Part shown: positions 44,580-52,770 of the stretch, piece after piece
How positions within the stretch are numbered: the stretch's first letter is position 1
Layout of the letters: every line of letters begins with the position of its first letter
Assembly: GCA_910575075.1 (NCBI GenBank)
Contig: CAJTCY010000004.1
Span: 1-64,000 of the forward strand
DNA: 64,000 nt
Origin: Lachnospiraceae bacterium
Lineage (GTDB): Bacteria; Bacillota; Clostridia; Lachnospirales; Lachnospiraceae
Reading direction: 5' to 3'
The notes under the pieces: model-generated
What the model saw: the letters and a program-made list of their open reading frames with translations, nothing else
Database searches by the model: none
What the model was told of the DNA's origin: nothing
Program-made: the position numbers and the translations under genes

Positions 44580-46129
44580 TCACAATTCCATACCTTTCTG
44601 TCAATGCTGCGGAACAGCAGACTTTCCTGAATATGACAGCGCTTGATCTGTTCTGCCCCCTCCATATCTGCAATCGTACGTGCTACCCGTATGATCCGGT
44701 AATACCCTCTGACTGTCAGCTCCAACTGCTCAAAAGCCTCTTTCATCATCTTTTCCCCCTCTGGTTCCAGACTGCACCACCGCTCCATGAAAGCTGCCGG
44801 AATCTGACTGTTATATAATATCTCTGTTCCTCTGAACCGTTTCCGCTGTATACGCTGTGTCCGCTCTACACGTACACGGACTTCTGCTGACGTTTCTTCT
44901 GTTTCTTTTGCTGTCAGTTCAAAGAGCATCGGACGCTGTACCTCTACGCACAAATCCATTCTGTCTAACAGCGGACGGCTGATTTTACTAAGATGGCGTT
45001 CAATCATAGCTTTAGAACAGGTGCAGCGGTTCCTGTCCGGAAAATAGCCGCAGCTGCAGGGATTCATAGCAGCAATCAGCATAATATCAGCCGGATAACA
45101 ATAAGTACCACTTTTTCTCACCAGCCGTATTTCACGCTCTTCCAAAGGCTGGCGAAGCACTTCCAGAACCGGTTTCTTAAATTCTGTCAGTTCGTCCAAA
45201 AAGAGAACTCCCTTATGTGCCAGGCTGATCTCTCCAGGCTTCGGAACTGCCCCTCCCCCTGCAAGGCCTGCTACGCTGACAGTATGATGAGGATTTCGGT
45301 ATGGGCGTTCCCTGAAATTTTTCTCACGCTGTCCAAACATCCCTGTCACACTATAAACTTTGGCAAGCTCCAAGGCTTCTTCTTGCGTAAGCGGAGGAAG
45401 AATCGTGGCAACAGCACGTGCTGCCATAGTTTTTCCTGAACCGGGAGAACCCAGCATCAGCATATTGTGCCTGCCGCTTGCCGCAATTTCACAGGCACGT
45501 TTTAAAATCTTCTGCCCATGGATACCTGCAAAATCACAGGCTATATTTTCATGATATGTTTCTGTTTCTTCTATATTACAATTACCGCCGCCTTCCTCGT
45601 CATTCCAGCCTCCCTTCGAATAATTTTCAATTAATTTTATCACTTGATTCAAACTTTCCCCTGGCAAAATGGTAATTTCTTCTACAATCCGTGCTTCTTT
45701 CACATTTTCTCTTGGAACACATACCACCTCTTTTCCAGCCTCTTTTGCCGCGAGAACCATCGGAAGCACTCCCGCTGCCGGGCGGATCTCTCCATTCAGT
45801 CCGATTTCTCCGGCAAAAAGAATCCCTTCCAGATATTTCCGGGGGATTTTGCCATAAGCCGCTAATATTGCAAGAGCGATCGGCAAATCAAAAACTGTTC
45901 CCGACTTCCTTATATCTGCCGGATAAAGATTTACTGTTATTTTTTTCGGAGGCAGACAAATGCCGCTATTGCGAATTGCCGCCCGAATTCTTTCTTTTGC
46001 TTCTTTTACTTCCGAAGACAGTACGCCCACCATTTCCATCGCAGGCATTCCATCACAAACATCTGCTTCCACCTGAACAAGAATGCTCTGAATACCGCAG
46101 ACAATTGCTGTTGACACAATACTATACAA
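44576..46129 (-). CDS. comM: YifB/ComM-family Mg-chelatase-like AAA+ ATPase
   Basis: 517 residues from a TTG start (46129) that has GGAGG five bases before it; the protein then begins YSIVSTAIVCGIQ as in the family. The N-terminal Lon-like fold (PAMEMVGVLSSEVKEAKERIRAA) is followed by the AAA+ core (LGSPGSGKTMAARAVATIL, LFLDELTEF) and the C-terminal Mg-chelatase domain. ComM is a helicase that extends integration of transforming DNA. The longer upstream frame is unsupported. dprA overlap suggests a shared task. Confidence 0.95.
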   Translation of the reverse strand: MYSIVSTAIVCGIQSILVQVEADVCDGMPAMEMVGVLSSEVKEAKERIRAAIRNSGICLPPKKITVNLYPADIRKSGTVFDLPIALAILAAYGKIPRKYLEGILFAGEIGLNGEIRPAAGVLPMVLAAKEAGKEVVCVPRENVKEARIVEEITILPGESLNQVIKLIENYSKGGWNDEEGGGNCNIEETETYHENIACDFAGIHGQKILKRACEIAASGRHNMLMLGSPGSGKTMAARAVATILPPLTQEEALELAKVYSVTGMFGQREKNFRERPYRNPHHTVSVAGLAGGGAVPKPGEISLAHKGVLFLDELTEFKKPVLEVLRQPLEEREIRLVRKSGTYCYPADIMLIAAMNPCSCGYFPDRNRCTCSKAMIERHLSKISRPLLDRMDLCVEVQRPMLFELTAKETEETSAEVRVRVERTQRIQRKRFRGTEILYNSQIPAAFMERWCSLEPEGEKMMKEAFEQLELTVRGYYRIIRVARTIADMEGAEQIKRCHIQESLLFRSIDRKVWNCE

Positions 46130-46235
46130 TATTACCTCCCGTTGTGCTGTTTGGGAATTTATGGGCAGATACGCCCCGAAAAAAGATAAATTTATCGTAA
46201 CACATTTTCTTTTATTTGAAAAGCTATTTTTGTCA

Positions 46236-46257
46236 GCGGTCTGAATGTTCAAACCGC
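46236..46257. other. Hairpin between sigK and comM
   Basis: GCGGTCTGAA and TTCAAACCGC form a 22-base imperfect palindrome just downstream of the sigK-like gene. No T tract follows. It could be a weak terminator. Confidence 0.35.
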
Positions 46258-46279
46258 CGGCAGATTTTGATCCTATTTT

Positions 46280-46906
46280 TCAGACTGTCTCAAAACAACA
46301 TTTTAATTTCTCCAATGCCCGTTTCTCAATTCTGCTTACATAAGAACGGGAAATCCCAAGCTTATCTGCTATTTCCCGCTGTGTTACTGGAATTTGATTA
46401 TATAATCCATACCTCCATCGGATAATTTCCTGCTCTCTGTCATTAAGGACCTTGGGAATCATTTCGTATATTTTTCTGCTGTTGCCTTTCAGCTCTATTA
46501 TATCAAAAATATCCCGGTCCGTACTCTCCACCACATCCATCAGGCTGATCTGATTTCCTTCTTTGTCCGTTCCTATAGGCTCATACAGAGATACTTCACG
46601 GGAAGTCTTTTTCTTTCCCCTGAAATACATCAAAAGTTCATTATCAATACAACGTGCTGCATAGGTGGCAAGACGGTTTCCCCTCTCATAGTTAAACGTG
46701 GAAATTGCTTTGATAAGCCCAATGGTTCCAATAGAAATCAAATCTTCCATATCTTCTTCACCATTTTGGTATTTCCTGGAAATATGCGCTACCAGTCTCA
46801 GATTACGCTCAATCAAGGTATGTTTAGCTTCAAGGTCGCCCTCTCTCATTTTTTCCAGATAATATTTTTCTTCCTCTTCTTTCAGCGGCATTAAAAAAGT
46901 TTTCAA
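46280..46906 (-). CDS. sigK: Sporulation sigma factor SigK-like
   Basis: 208 residues. Region 2 reads LRLVAHISRKYQ, EDLISIGTIGLIKAISTF and LATYAARCIDNELLMYFR; the end has ITxREIADKLGISRSYVSRIEKRALEKLK-like sequence, here QREIADKLGISRSYVSRIEK. This is closest to SigK of the mother cell. The start is a TTG (46906) with AGAGGTG six bases upstream. The chain starts directly before the core and lacks the 20-residue pro-sequence of B. subtilis SigK, as in Clostridioides difficile; the gene is not split by a skin element. It implies spore-forming ancestry. SigE/SigF are alternatives judged less likely. Confidence 0.88.
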   Translation of the reverse strand: MKTFLMPLKEEEEKYYLEKMREGDLEAKHTLIERNLRLVAHISRKYQNGEEDMEDLISIGTIGLIKAISTFNYERGNRLATYAARCIDNELLMYFRGKKKTSREVSLYEPIGTDKEGNQISLMDVVESTDRDIFDIIELKGNSRKIYEMIPKVLNDREQEIIRWRYGLYNQIPVTQREIADKLGISRSYVSRIEKRALEKLKCCFETV

Positions 46907-46993
46907 AAAAGCACCTCTAAGCTGATTTATTACATTCTATGAAAAATCAAGCCTTGAAGTGCCTTTCCATATGGAATTAAATTATAATTCAGC

Positions 46994-47022
46994 TTGCCAC
47001 CCTTGCAAAAACAGTCTATAAT
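46994..47022 (+). promoter_or_regulatory. SigA promoter of the DUF4250 gene
   Basis: TTGCCA (46994-46999) and a perfect TATAAT (47017-47022) are 17 bases apart. The transcript would start near 47029, giving a leader of about 165 bases. Confidence 0.75.
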
Positions 47023-47028
47023 AGCGAT

Positions 47029-47192
47029 AAAGCCAGATACGCAGCCGTAAGCTGAATAGCTGTAAAGCTTGTCTCACTGCACACAGCCAAATAGCGGAGG
47101 TATCTGATCCTCAATTTGCCAAACAACTGCAGGACACTCAGAACATTTTTCTGATATATCGCCTGCATAACCTAAATATCAGGAGGTAATTT
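47029..47192 (+). promoter_or_regulatory. Structured 5' leader, candidate riboswitch
   Basis: The leader can fold in three blocks. CAGATAC (47034-47040) pairs perfectly with GTATCTG (47100-47106), closing a 59-base internal part with small stems (CAGC/GCTG). TGCAGG (47128-47133) pairs with CCTGCA (47162-47167), with TCAG/CTGA (47138-47141/47151-47154) inside. CTGATAT (47151-47157) can instead pair with ATATCAG (47176-47182), whose end touches the AGGAGG site. The last two folds exclude each other, which is the plan of a translation-level switch. I do not recognise a known riboswitch class; there is no match to the c-di-GMP, SAM, TPP or purine cores I know. Confidence 0.5.
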
Positions 47193-47375
47193 ATGAATTT
47201 CCCCAAAGATCCAATCATGCTGCTCAGCGTAACCAACACTTATCTCAGAGACCACTATCAATCTTTAGCAGATCTGTGCAAAAGCAATCATATTTCTGAG
47301 AGTGAACTGACAGAACGGCTGGCAGCTATTTCTTATCACTATGACTCAAAACAAAATCAGTTTATTCAGGATTGA
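47193..47375 (+). CDS. DUF4250 domain-containing small protein
   Basis: 60 residues, with the family pattern PKDPIMLLSVTNTYLRDHYQSL near the start, here given as FPKDPIMLLS and NTYLRDHYQSL, and ISESELTERLAAI further on. DUF4250 is a short single-domain family of Clostridia with a likely helix-turn-helix-like fold; function unknown. The AGGAGG ribosome site is eight bases before the ATG and may be masked by the leader. Its end overlaps the convergent DUF5662 gene by 10 bases. Confidence 0.85.
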   Translation: MNFPKDPIMLLSVTNTYLRDHYQSLADLCKSNHISESELTERLAAISYHYDSKQNQFIQD

Positions 47376-47926
47376 GGCCGGTAGGGTGTACCATAATCTT
47401 TTTGTTTCAGCAGAACATGTCTGATATAATAAAAAGTTGCATCTTCTCCCTGCTCCGCCAGCATGTGAAGCAATTTTTCCAACAGTGCCCTGGTTTCTTC
47501 ATGCAGGATATGATATTCCTTGCCATTCTCATAATAATCCAGTGCACTGCGATCTGTATACTTATCTTTCTGGTAATTCTTTGACGCAGACATCCGGTCA
47601 ATAAACATTTCCACCACGTATTTCAGCGGCATCTTCATACCTGTTATTCCTTTTTTTTCTACGCCATAATCTATCCAGTACTCCAGATGATGCTTGTTTC
47701 TGCCTTTATGGTGCAGCCACGCCAGCGAATAACCTTTTTCTTTTCTCTCAACATTATTAGGGCTTAAATTTCCCTGAAAATATCTGCAGCCTACCAGAAA
47801 TTCTGTGGGTGTATATTTAGACAGATCATGCAGCAGACCCTGCTTATACAGCCCCACACGAAAACACCCCTTCATCACAAGCATTTTATGGTGGTTTATC
47901 GTCTTAAAATGTTGCCAAGCTTTCAT
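47366..47926 (-). CDS. DUF5662 family protein
   Basis: 186 residues with no signal or membrane helix. His-rich N-terminal half: HFKTINHHKMLVMKGCF, GLLHDLSKYTPTEF and WLHHKGRNKHHLEYW. The HDLSKY motif and spaced His residues resemble a metal-binding HD-type site, but this is only a resemblance; the family (DUF5662) has no assigned role that I know. It is the last gene of a three-gene operon behind a TraX-like gene (22 bases). Confidence 0.75.
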   Translation of the reverse strand: MKAWQHFKTINHHKMLVMKGCFRVGLYKQGLLHDLSKYTPTEFLVGCRYFQGNLSPNNVERKEKGYSLAWLHHKGRNKHHLEYWIDYGVEKKGITGMKMPLKYVVEMFIDRMSASKNYQKDKYTDRSALDYYENGKEYHILHEETRALLEKLLHMLAEQGEDATFYYIRHVLLKQKDYGTPYRPQS

Positions 47927-47947
47927 ATCGTACCTCGCAATCTGTCT

Positions 47948-48610
47948 TTATTTTCCATACTTTGTCAAAATAATCAAATATAAAATCAACAAATGAACAG
48001 GATAAAAAATATAGAAAAAATATTTTAAAGACGGCCCTTTTCTGCCATTATATAACAACATAGGAAATACTGCAAAAGAAGCATATGACTGAATCCCTAT
48101 CCCGTAAAGTACAAGGTTCTCCAGCAGAAACATCACCTGTTTCAATAGTTTTCTTTGATACAGAAGATAATAACAGACGATAAATACAATTCCCGCCCCA
48201 CCATAATCTGTATGCAGAATCTCTGCTGCAATAACCGTCAAAATAAGAATTAAATATTTATTTAATTTATTAGCATTATCCCGCATTAAATCAATAGCAG
48301 TCACGCCAAGAAACAGTGTAAAAAAAATGTTCTGGTTCTCCCACTGAATCCTGCCGTAAAAAGCAAGATCAAAAGGAATTTCAGAAATTACTGCAAAAAT
48401 CAAAAGCCTGCTCTCATATTTACGAATATCTTTTGTATGCACGACACCTTCTACCAGCAAAAAACAATAAATAGGAAAAGCAAGGCGCCCAATCATTCGT
48501 AGTATCAGATATTGCGGAAAAAGTACTGCCCCAATATGATCAATCAGCATCGAAGCCATAGCAATACACTTTAGCGCACACCCATTCAGCCCATATTTTT
48601 TTTCTGTCAT
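47948..48610 (-). CDS. TraX family membrane protein
   Basis: 220 residues from the ATG at 48610 (GGAGGAAAGA before it). About six to seven membrane helices are visible. The family start LKCIAMASMLIDHIGAVLFP and RMIGRLAFPIYCFLLVEGV are typical of TraX, first known as the F-pilin acetylase; chromosomal copies in Clostridia have unknown substrates and may acetylate surface molecules. It overlaps the end of the upstream GH13 gene by four bases. Confidence 0.88.
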   Translation of the reverse strand: MTEKKYGLNGCALKCIAMASMLIDHIGAVLFPQYLILRMIGRLAFPIYCFLLVEGVVHTKDIRKYESRLLIFAVISEIPFDLAFYGRIQWENQNIFFTLFLGVTAIDLMRDNANKLNKYLILILTVIAAEILHTDYGGAGIVFIVCYYLLYQRKLLKQVMFLLENLVLYGIGIQSYASFAVFPMLLYNGRKGPSLKYFFYIFYPVHLLILYLIILTKYGK

Positions 48611-50547
48611 TCTTTCCTCCTGCTGCTCCTTGTGCGTTTCTTTTTTGCACTGACAGGCCTGCCTGCCAAAAGACATACCGTCTGCTCTTCTACTTGAATC
48701 TCCCGTATTTCACCCAGGCATTTTGGCTCATCTAATATAATAGAATCCTTTGCTGTATTCAACAGCATTTTCCACTCCATACCGCCGGGTAACGCAAATT
48801 TCTGAGAAAAATACTGAAAATTATAGGCAATATAAACATTCTCTGATGATCCTGCATAAGCCCCAGAGTAAAACATTCCCACAAACCCACGATTCATATT
48901 AAAGTCTATTTTCCAACCATCATCACTATGATAAGAAAGATCCGGATATCCAGCATTTTCATAATCCATCAACCGATACGGCCTGGGACTGCGGAGCATT
49001 CCATATTTCTTTCTGATTTGTGCAAGCGTGCGCACGTAATTCACCATTCCTCTGCATAGATCACTGTTCTTCCAGTCTTTCCAGCCAATCTCATTGTCCT
49101 GACAATAAGCATTATTATTGCCGTTCTGCGTATTCGCACTTTCATCTCCCATCCAGATCATAGGTACGCCCTGGGCAAAAAACAATACTGCAAGTGCATT
49201 CCTTATCCTGCGTTTCCGCAGTTCCATCACCGAATGTTTCCTGCTGAAACCTTCCTGTCCGCAATTACTGCTGTAATTCCAGTAATTTCCATCTTTGTTT
49301 CCTTCCCCATTTAATTCATTATGCTTCTGGTCATAAGAAAAGACATCCCAAAGAGTAAAACCATTATTTTCAGCAACAAAATTCACATATCCCTGATGAG
49401 ACTGCTGTCTGCGCATCTGACATGCAAATTCATAAATGCTGCCGCTGTGATGATTCAGCATTTTTCGTGTTTCATATAGAAATTCATCATTATAGGCATA
49501 TAACTCAGGGCCAAAACGTTCCGGGTCATTGGCAAGCTCTTCATCAAAACTGCCAAAAAACAGCTTGCACCCAGAGAGCATGTCATCCTGTGCCAGCAGC
49601 TGTGCCCCAAGAGAATTTCCAATAATGCGAAATCCATCTACATGATATTCCTTGTACCAGTAATGCAAAATATCAATAATAAAAAGAGGATTTAAATTTT
49701 GTGGGAAATAAAATTCCAAAATGCACTCCATATGTTTCTCATGCATTTTCAAAATAAGCTGTTTCAATTCATCCGGATTGTTTTCCGTAAGAAAAGAGGC
49801 TTTAGGAGCGAAATAATTTCCTGCCGTATATCCCCAGCAATTGATATGATTCTGAGGATTCTGCTGTTCCTTACTTTCATCCAGCGCAAGAAATTCTTCA
49901 AATTCATACAAAGGCATAAACAATATAGTGGTTATACCCATATCCTTCAATGCATCAAGTTTCCTCCAGATAGCTCCTACCGTCCCGCGTTTTTTATTGG
50001 TTTTGCGCATTCCCATGGAAAAGCCTCTGACATGAAGTTTATACATTACCATGTCTTCCTTAGGGATTCCTGGATTCTTATCCCTTTTCCAATTAAATCC
50101 AGAAAAATAAAATGAACTTTTAATTTTAATCTTTTTCCCTGCTTTTTGGCGTTTCTGGTTTTTCAGATCCTTTATGTCTGTCTGTTGTTTCTGTTCATAC
50201 TGAGGCACAAATTCTTCTGCACTCTGCAGTACTGGCTTCCGTCTCTCATCTCCCCAGATTTCACGGCCCGTAACTTTCTTTGCATACCGGTCCACTACTT
50301 CCTGTCCATTTATTTCAAAATTATAATCATAGTTCTCCCAATCCAGCCCCTTTATTCCCACAGTATATAAAGTTCTGCGGCTTTCTTGTGCTTTCATAGG
50401 AATTTTCAGAACCTTCCCATTGTCTCTGGGATACAATAATAACTTGCAGTCAGCACATTCTGGCGCCTGACTGGAAATAAAAATAATATCCCCTTCTATG
50501 GTTACGCCTGCTCTTTTTTGAATTCCGGTATAGATTTGAAAATTCAT
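48607..50547 (-). CDS. GH13 glycogen-debranching-like protein, catalytic residues lost
   Basis: 646 residues with the build of GlgX/isoamylase: an N-terminal beta domain (1-150), a (beta/alpha)8-type core (about 160-520) and a C-terminal beta part. Family landmarks remain (YKLHVRGFSMG, CWGYTAGNYFAPKASF, HNELNGEGNKDG, FFAQGVPMIWMGDE). But the nucleophile slot reads VDGFRII (Ile309 for Asp), the acid/base slot KLFFGSFD (Gly332 for Glu), and the third acid slot AENNG (Asn395 for Asp). All three catalytic acids are therefore missing, so hydrolysis is unlikely; a glycan-binding or regulatory role is inference. It is first in an operon with TraX and DUF5662 genes. Confidence 0.82.
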   Translation of the reverse strand: MNFQIYTGIQKRAGVTIEGDIIFISSQAPECADCKLLLYPRDNGKVLKIPMKAQESRRTLYTVGIKGLDWENYDYNFEINGQEVVDRYAKKVTGREIWGDERRKPVLQSAEEFVPQYEQKQQTDIKDLKNQKRQKAGKKIKIKSSFYFSGFNWKRDKNPGIPKEDMVMYKLHVRGFSMGMRKTNKKRGTVGAIWRKLDALKDMGITTILFMPLYEFEEFLALDESKEQQNPQNHINCWGYTAGNYFAPKASFLTENNPDELKQLILKMHEKHMECILEFYFPQNLNPLFIIDILHYWYKEYHVDGFRIIGNSLGAQLLAQDDMLSGCKLFFGSFDEELANDPERFGPELYAYNDEFLYETRKMLNHHSGSIYEFACQMRRQQSHQGYVNFVAENNGFTLWDVFSYDQKHNELNGEGNKDGNYWNYSSNCGQEGFSRKHSVMELRKRRIRNALAVLFFAQGVPMIWMGDESANTQNGNNNAYCQDNEIGWKDWKNSDLCRGMVNYVRTLAQIRKKYGMLRSPRPYRLMDYENAGYPDLSYHSDDGWKIDFNMNRGFVGMFYSGAYAGSSENVYIAYNFQYFSQKFALPGGMEWKMLLNTAKDSIILDEPKCLGEIREIQVEEQTVCLLAGRPVSAKKKRTRSSRRKE

Positions 50548-50592
50548 ATGCTCCTCCTATGATGTCTGTTAACTTCTGCTCCCTGTCGTTAT

Positions 50593-50621
50593 ATTATAAC
50601 AATTTACACAAGATTTGGAAA
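50593..50621 (-). promoter_or_regulatory. SigA promoter of the GH13-traX-DUF5662 operon
   Basis: TTTCCA (50616-50621) and a perfect TATAAT (50593-50598) on the minus strand are 17 bases apart, about 45 bases upstream of the GH13 ATG, which has AGGAGGAG at five bases. Confidence 0.7.
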
Positions 50622-50749
50622 GAGATTTTTAAACAAAACATTCTCATTTTTCAGCAAAATGAATATTATATATCATTTTCCCCAAAAATATTGTCAATTT
50701 TTTTTGTGATAAACAGCTAAAAATTGTGACAAAATTTTCATTTTGTTTA

Positions 50750-50777
50750 TTGAATAATCCTGCAAATAGGGTATAAT
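50750..50777 (+). promoter_or_regulatory. SigA-like promoter of the chemoreceptor gene
   Basis: TTGAAT (50750-50755) and TATAAT (50772-50777) are 16 bases apart on the plus strand. The start codon is 250 bases on, so the leader is long and AT-rich; I see no sigma-28 consensus and no riboswitch core in 50780-51010, only the GAAAGGAG ribosome site. Confidence 0.55.
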
Positions 50778-51025
50778 AAAATATAAAAGTTGTTATGCAA
50801 TTTGTCAATCATACATAACTTTATGGAACGTGAGAAAATTGCTTTTTCCACATAAATAAATTTGCCTTTTATTCAGCCAATTTATATTTTAAAAAGATTT
50901 AGATGGCAAAAGTACCTGTTGTTCAAAGTAAAATGTCATACTTTTTCAATAACGCCCATATTTTTTGGCAATAGCAATTTTCTCATATCCTAAATTGTAA
51001 GGAACTGAAAGGAGTACTTTTAGCA

Positions 51026-52723
51026 ATGAATGAAAAAAAGAACATCGAAAGAAAGCTGACAATTTCTATTTTTAAAGTGTCAACGATTACGGCAGCGGCA
51101 GCTCTCCTGGGTCTGATTGCATTGATTATCATATCTGCCAGATATGCTTATGCATTAAACAATTTTGGTTTTGCACAGGGTGATATCGGAAAAGCTATGT
51201 TCGAGTTTGCAGATCTCAGATCTTCGCTTCGGGCAGCTATCGGCTATGACAATGCGGACGCTATCCAGGCTGTGGTAGAGCAGCACGAAGAAAACAAAGA
51301 AAAATTCGAAACTTATTTCGCTGATATAGAGAATACTATCGTGTCCAAGGACGGCAGAGAAACTTACGATGCCATCAAAGCAGAGCTTGAGAATTACTGG
51401 AAGCTGGATACACAGATCATGGAACTTGGAGCAACCACTGACCGGGAGCTCTGTGTTCAGGCACAGGAGATTGCCCTTTCAGAGCTGGCAGATATTTATA
51501 ATAGTATTTATGCAAAACTGGAAAGCCTTCTGGAAGTAAAAGTAACCGAGGGAAACCGCCTCTCCAAAACATTGGTAATTCTGGTCTGGATTTTTTCCGT
51601 TGCTATTATTGCAGTTATCGCAGCCGCAATGGTATTATCTACAAAGATCGGCAAAAAAATGGCAAAGAAAATTGCCAATCCGCTCAGAAAGCTGGGAGAA
51701 CGCCTCAATACATTCTCCACCGGAGATCTTACTTCTCCTTTCCCAGAAGTACAAACGGAAGATGAAGTAGAGGTAATGGCAAGAGACGCACAAGATATGG
51801 CCAACAATCTGGATGAAATTATTTTTGATATTGAAGAAGTTTTGGGGGAAATGGCTGGAGGAAATTACACGGTCAGATCGAAAATCGCAGAAAAGTATAC
51901 GGGAGATTTTCAGAAATTATATGAGTCCATGCGTGGATTGAGAGATCAGATGACAGAAACACTATTGTCTATTGGAGAAGCATCCAATCAGGTGTCTGCA
52001 GGCTCCAATGAACTGGCCAACGCTTCACAGTGTCTTGCACAGGGTGCTACAGAACAGGCAAACGCTGTACAAGAACTGAATGCTACAATCTCTGATATCA
52101 CTGCCTCCATGGAAAAGGGCGCACAGAGTGCTGAAGAATCTTACGCAAAGGCTCAGGAATATGCCAACGAAGCAGACCACAGCCGAGAAGAAATGAATTC
52201 CATGATGGCAGCCATGGAGCGTATCAATGATACCTCCACCAGAATTGGAGATATTATCTCTGAAATTGAATCCATTGCGGCACAGACGAATCTGCTGTCT
52301 CTGAACGCTTCCATAGAAGCTGCACGTGCAGGGGAATCCGGACGTGGTTTCGCAGTAGTTGCCGATCAGATTCGGGATCTTGCAGATCAGAGCGCAAAGG
52401 CAGCGGTAAATACCAGAGAATTGATAGAAGCTTCAATCCGGGAAGTTTCAGAAGGAAATTCAGCGGCAGACCATGCGGCTACAACCATTGAGGCTGTCAT
52501 GGAAGGTATCAAACAGATTGCTGATTTCTCCAGAAACCTGAAAGTTATGATGGAAGACCAGGCCGAGTCTATGCGGCAGGCTGAAATAGGTGTTACTCAA
52601 ATTTCAGGGGTGGTTCAAAGCAATGCTGCTACTGCACAGGAAGCCTCTGCAACCAGCCAGGAGCTGTCTGCACAGGCAGCGATGCTGGATGAGCTGATAG
52701 GACAATTTGAATTGACAAAATAA
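51026..52723 (+). CDS. Methyl-accepting chemotaxis protein with tandem HAMP-like units
   Basis: 565 residues. TM1 (about 14-40) and TM2 (about 183-207) enclose a sensor of about 140 residues with the helical, charged look of a four-helix bundle. A HAMP domain follows ([19 protein letters not shown]), then a second, divergent HAMP-like unit ([21 protein letters not shown]). The signalling tip reads [24 protein letters not shown], here [19 protein letters not shown], with [15 protein letters not shown]. There is no C-terminal NWETF-like peptide. Ligand unknown. It stands alone, outside the che operon. Confidence 0.95.
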   Translation: MNEKKNIERKLTISIFKVSTITAAAALLGLIALIIISARYAYALNNFGFAQGDIGKAMFEFADLRSSLRAAIGYDNADAIQAVVEQHEENKEKFETYFADIENTIVSKDGRETYDAIKAELENYWKLDTQIMELGATTDRELCVQAQEIALSELADIYNSIYAKLESLLEVKVTEGNRLSKTLVILVWIFSVAIIAVIAAAMVLSTKIGKKMAKKIANPLRKLGERLNTFSTGDLTSPFPEVQTEDEVEVMARDAQDMANNLDEIIFDIEEVLGEMAGGNYTVRSKIAEKYTGDFQKLYESMRGLRDQMTETLLSIGEASNQVSAGSNELANASQCLAQGATEQANAVQELNATISDITASMEKGAQSAEESYAKAQEYANEADHSREEMNSMMAAMERINDTSTRIGDIISEIESIAAQTNLLSLNASIEAARAGESGRGFAVVADQIRDLADQSAKAAVNTRELIEASIREVSEGNSAADHAATTIEAVMEGIKQIADFSRNLKVMMEDQAESMRQAEIGVTQISGVVQSNAATAQEASATSQELSAQAAMLDELIGQFELTK

Positions 52724-52734
52724 GGTACATAAAT

Positions 52735-52770
52735 GGAGCTGCCGCACTAATCACTTAGTGCGACAGCTCC
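52735..52770. terminator. Bidirectional hairpin shared by the chemoreceptor and the fab operon
   Basis: GGAGCTG-C-CGCACTAA and TTAGTGCG-A-CAGCTCC form a long stem with a 4-base loop. On the plus strand it follows the chemoreceptor by 12 bases and is followed by GCTGCTGTTTT. On the minus strand it contains the last codons and the stop (52755-52757) of the nitronate monooxygenase-like gene. It probably ends both converging transcripts. Confidence 0.65.

Noticed and set aside
50780..51010. c-di-GMP riboswitch or sigma-28 promoter in the chemoreceptor leader
   Set aside because: Neither the GEMM core sequences nor a TAAA-N15-GCCGATAA pattern could be found; only a SigA-like promoter is visible.
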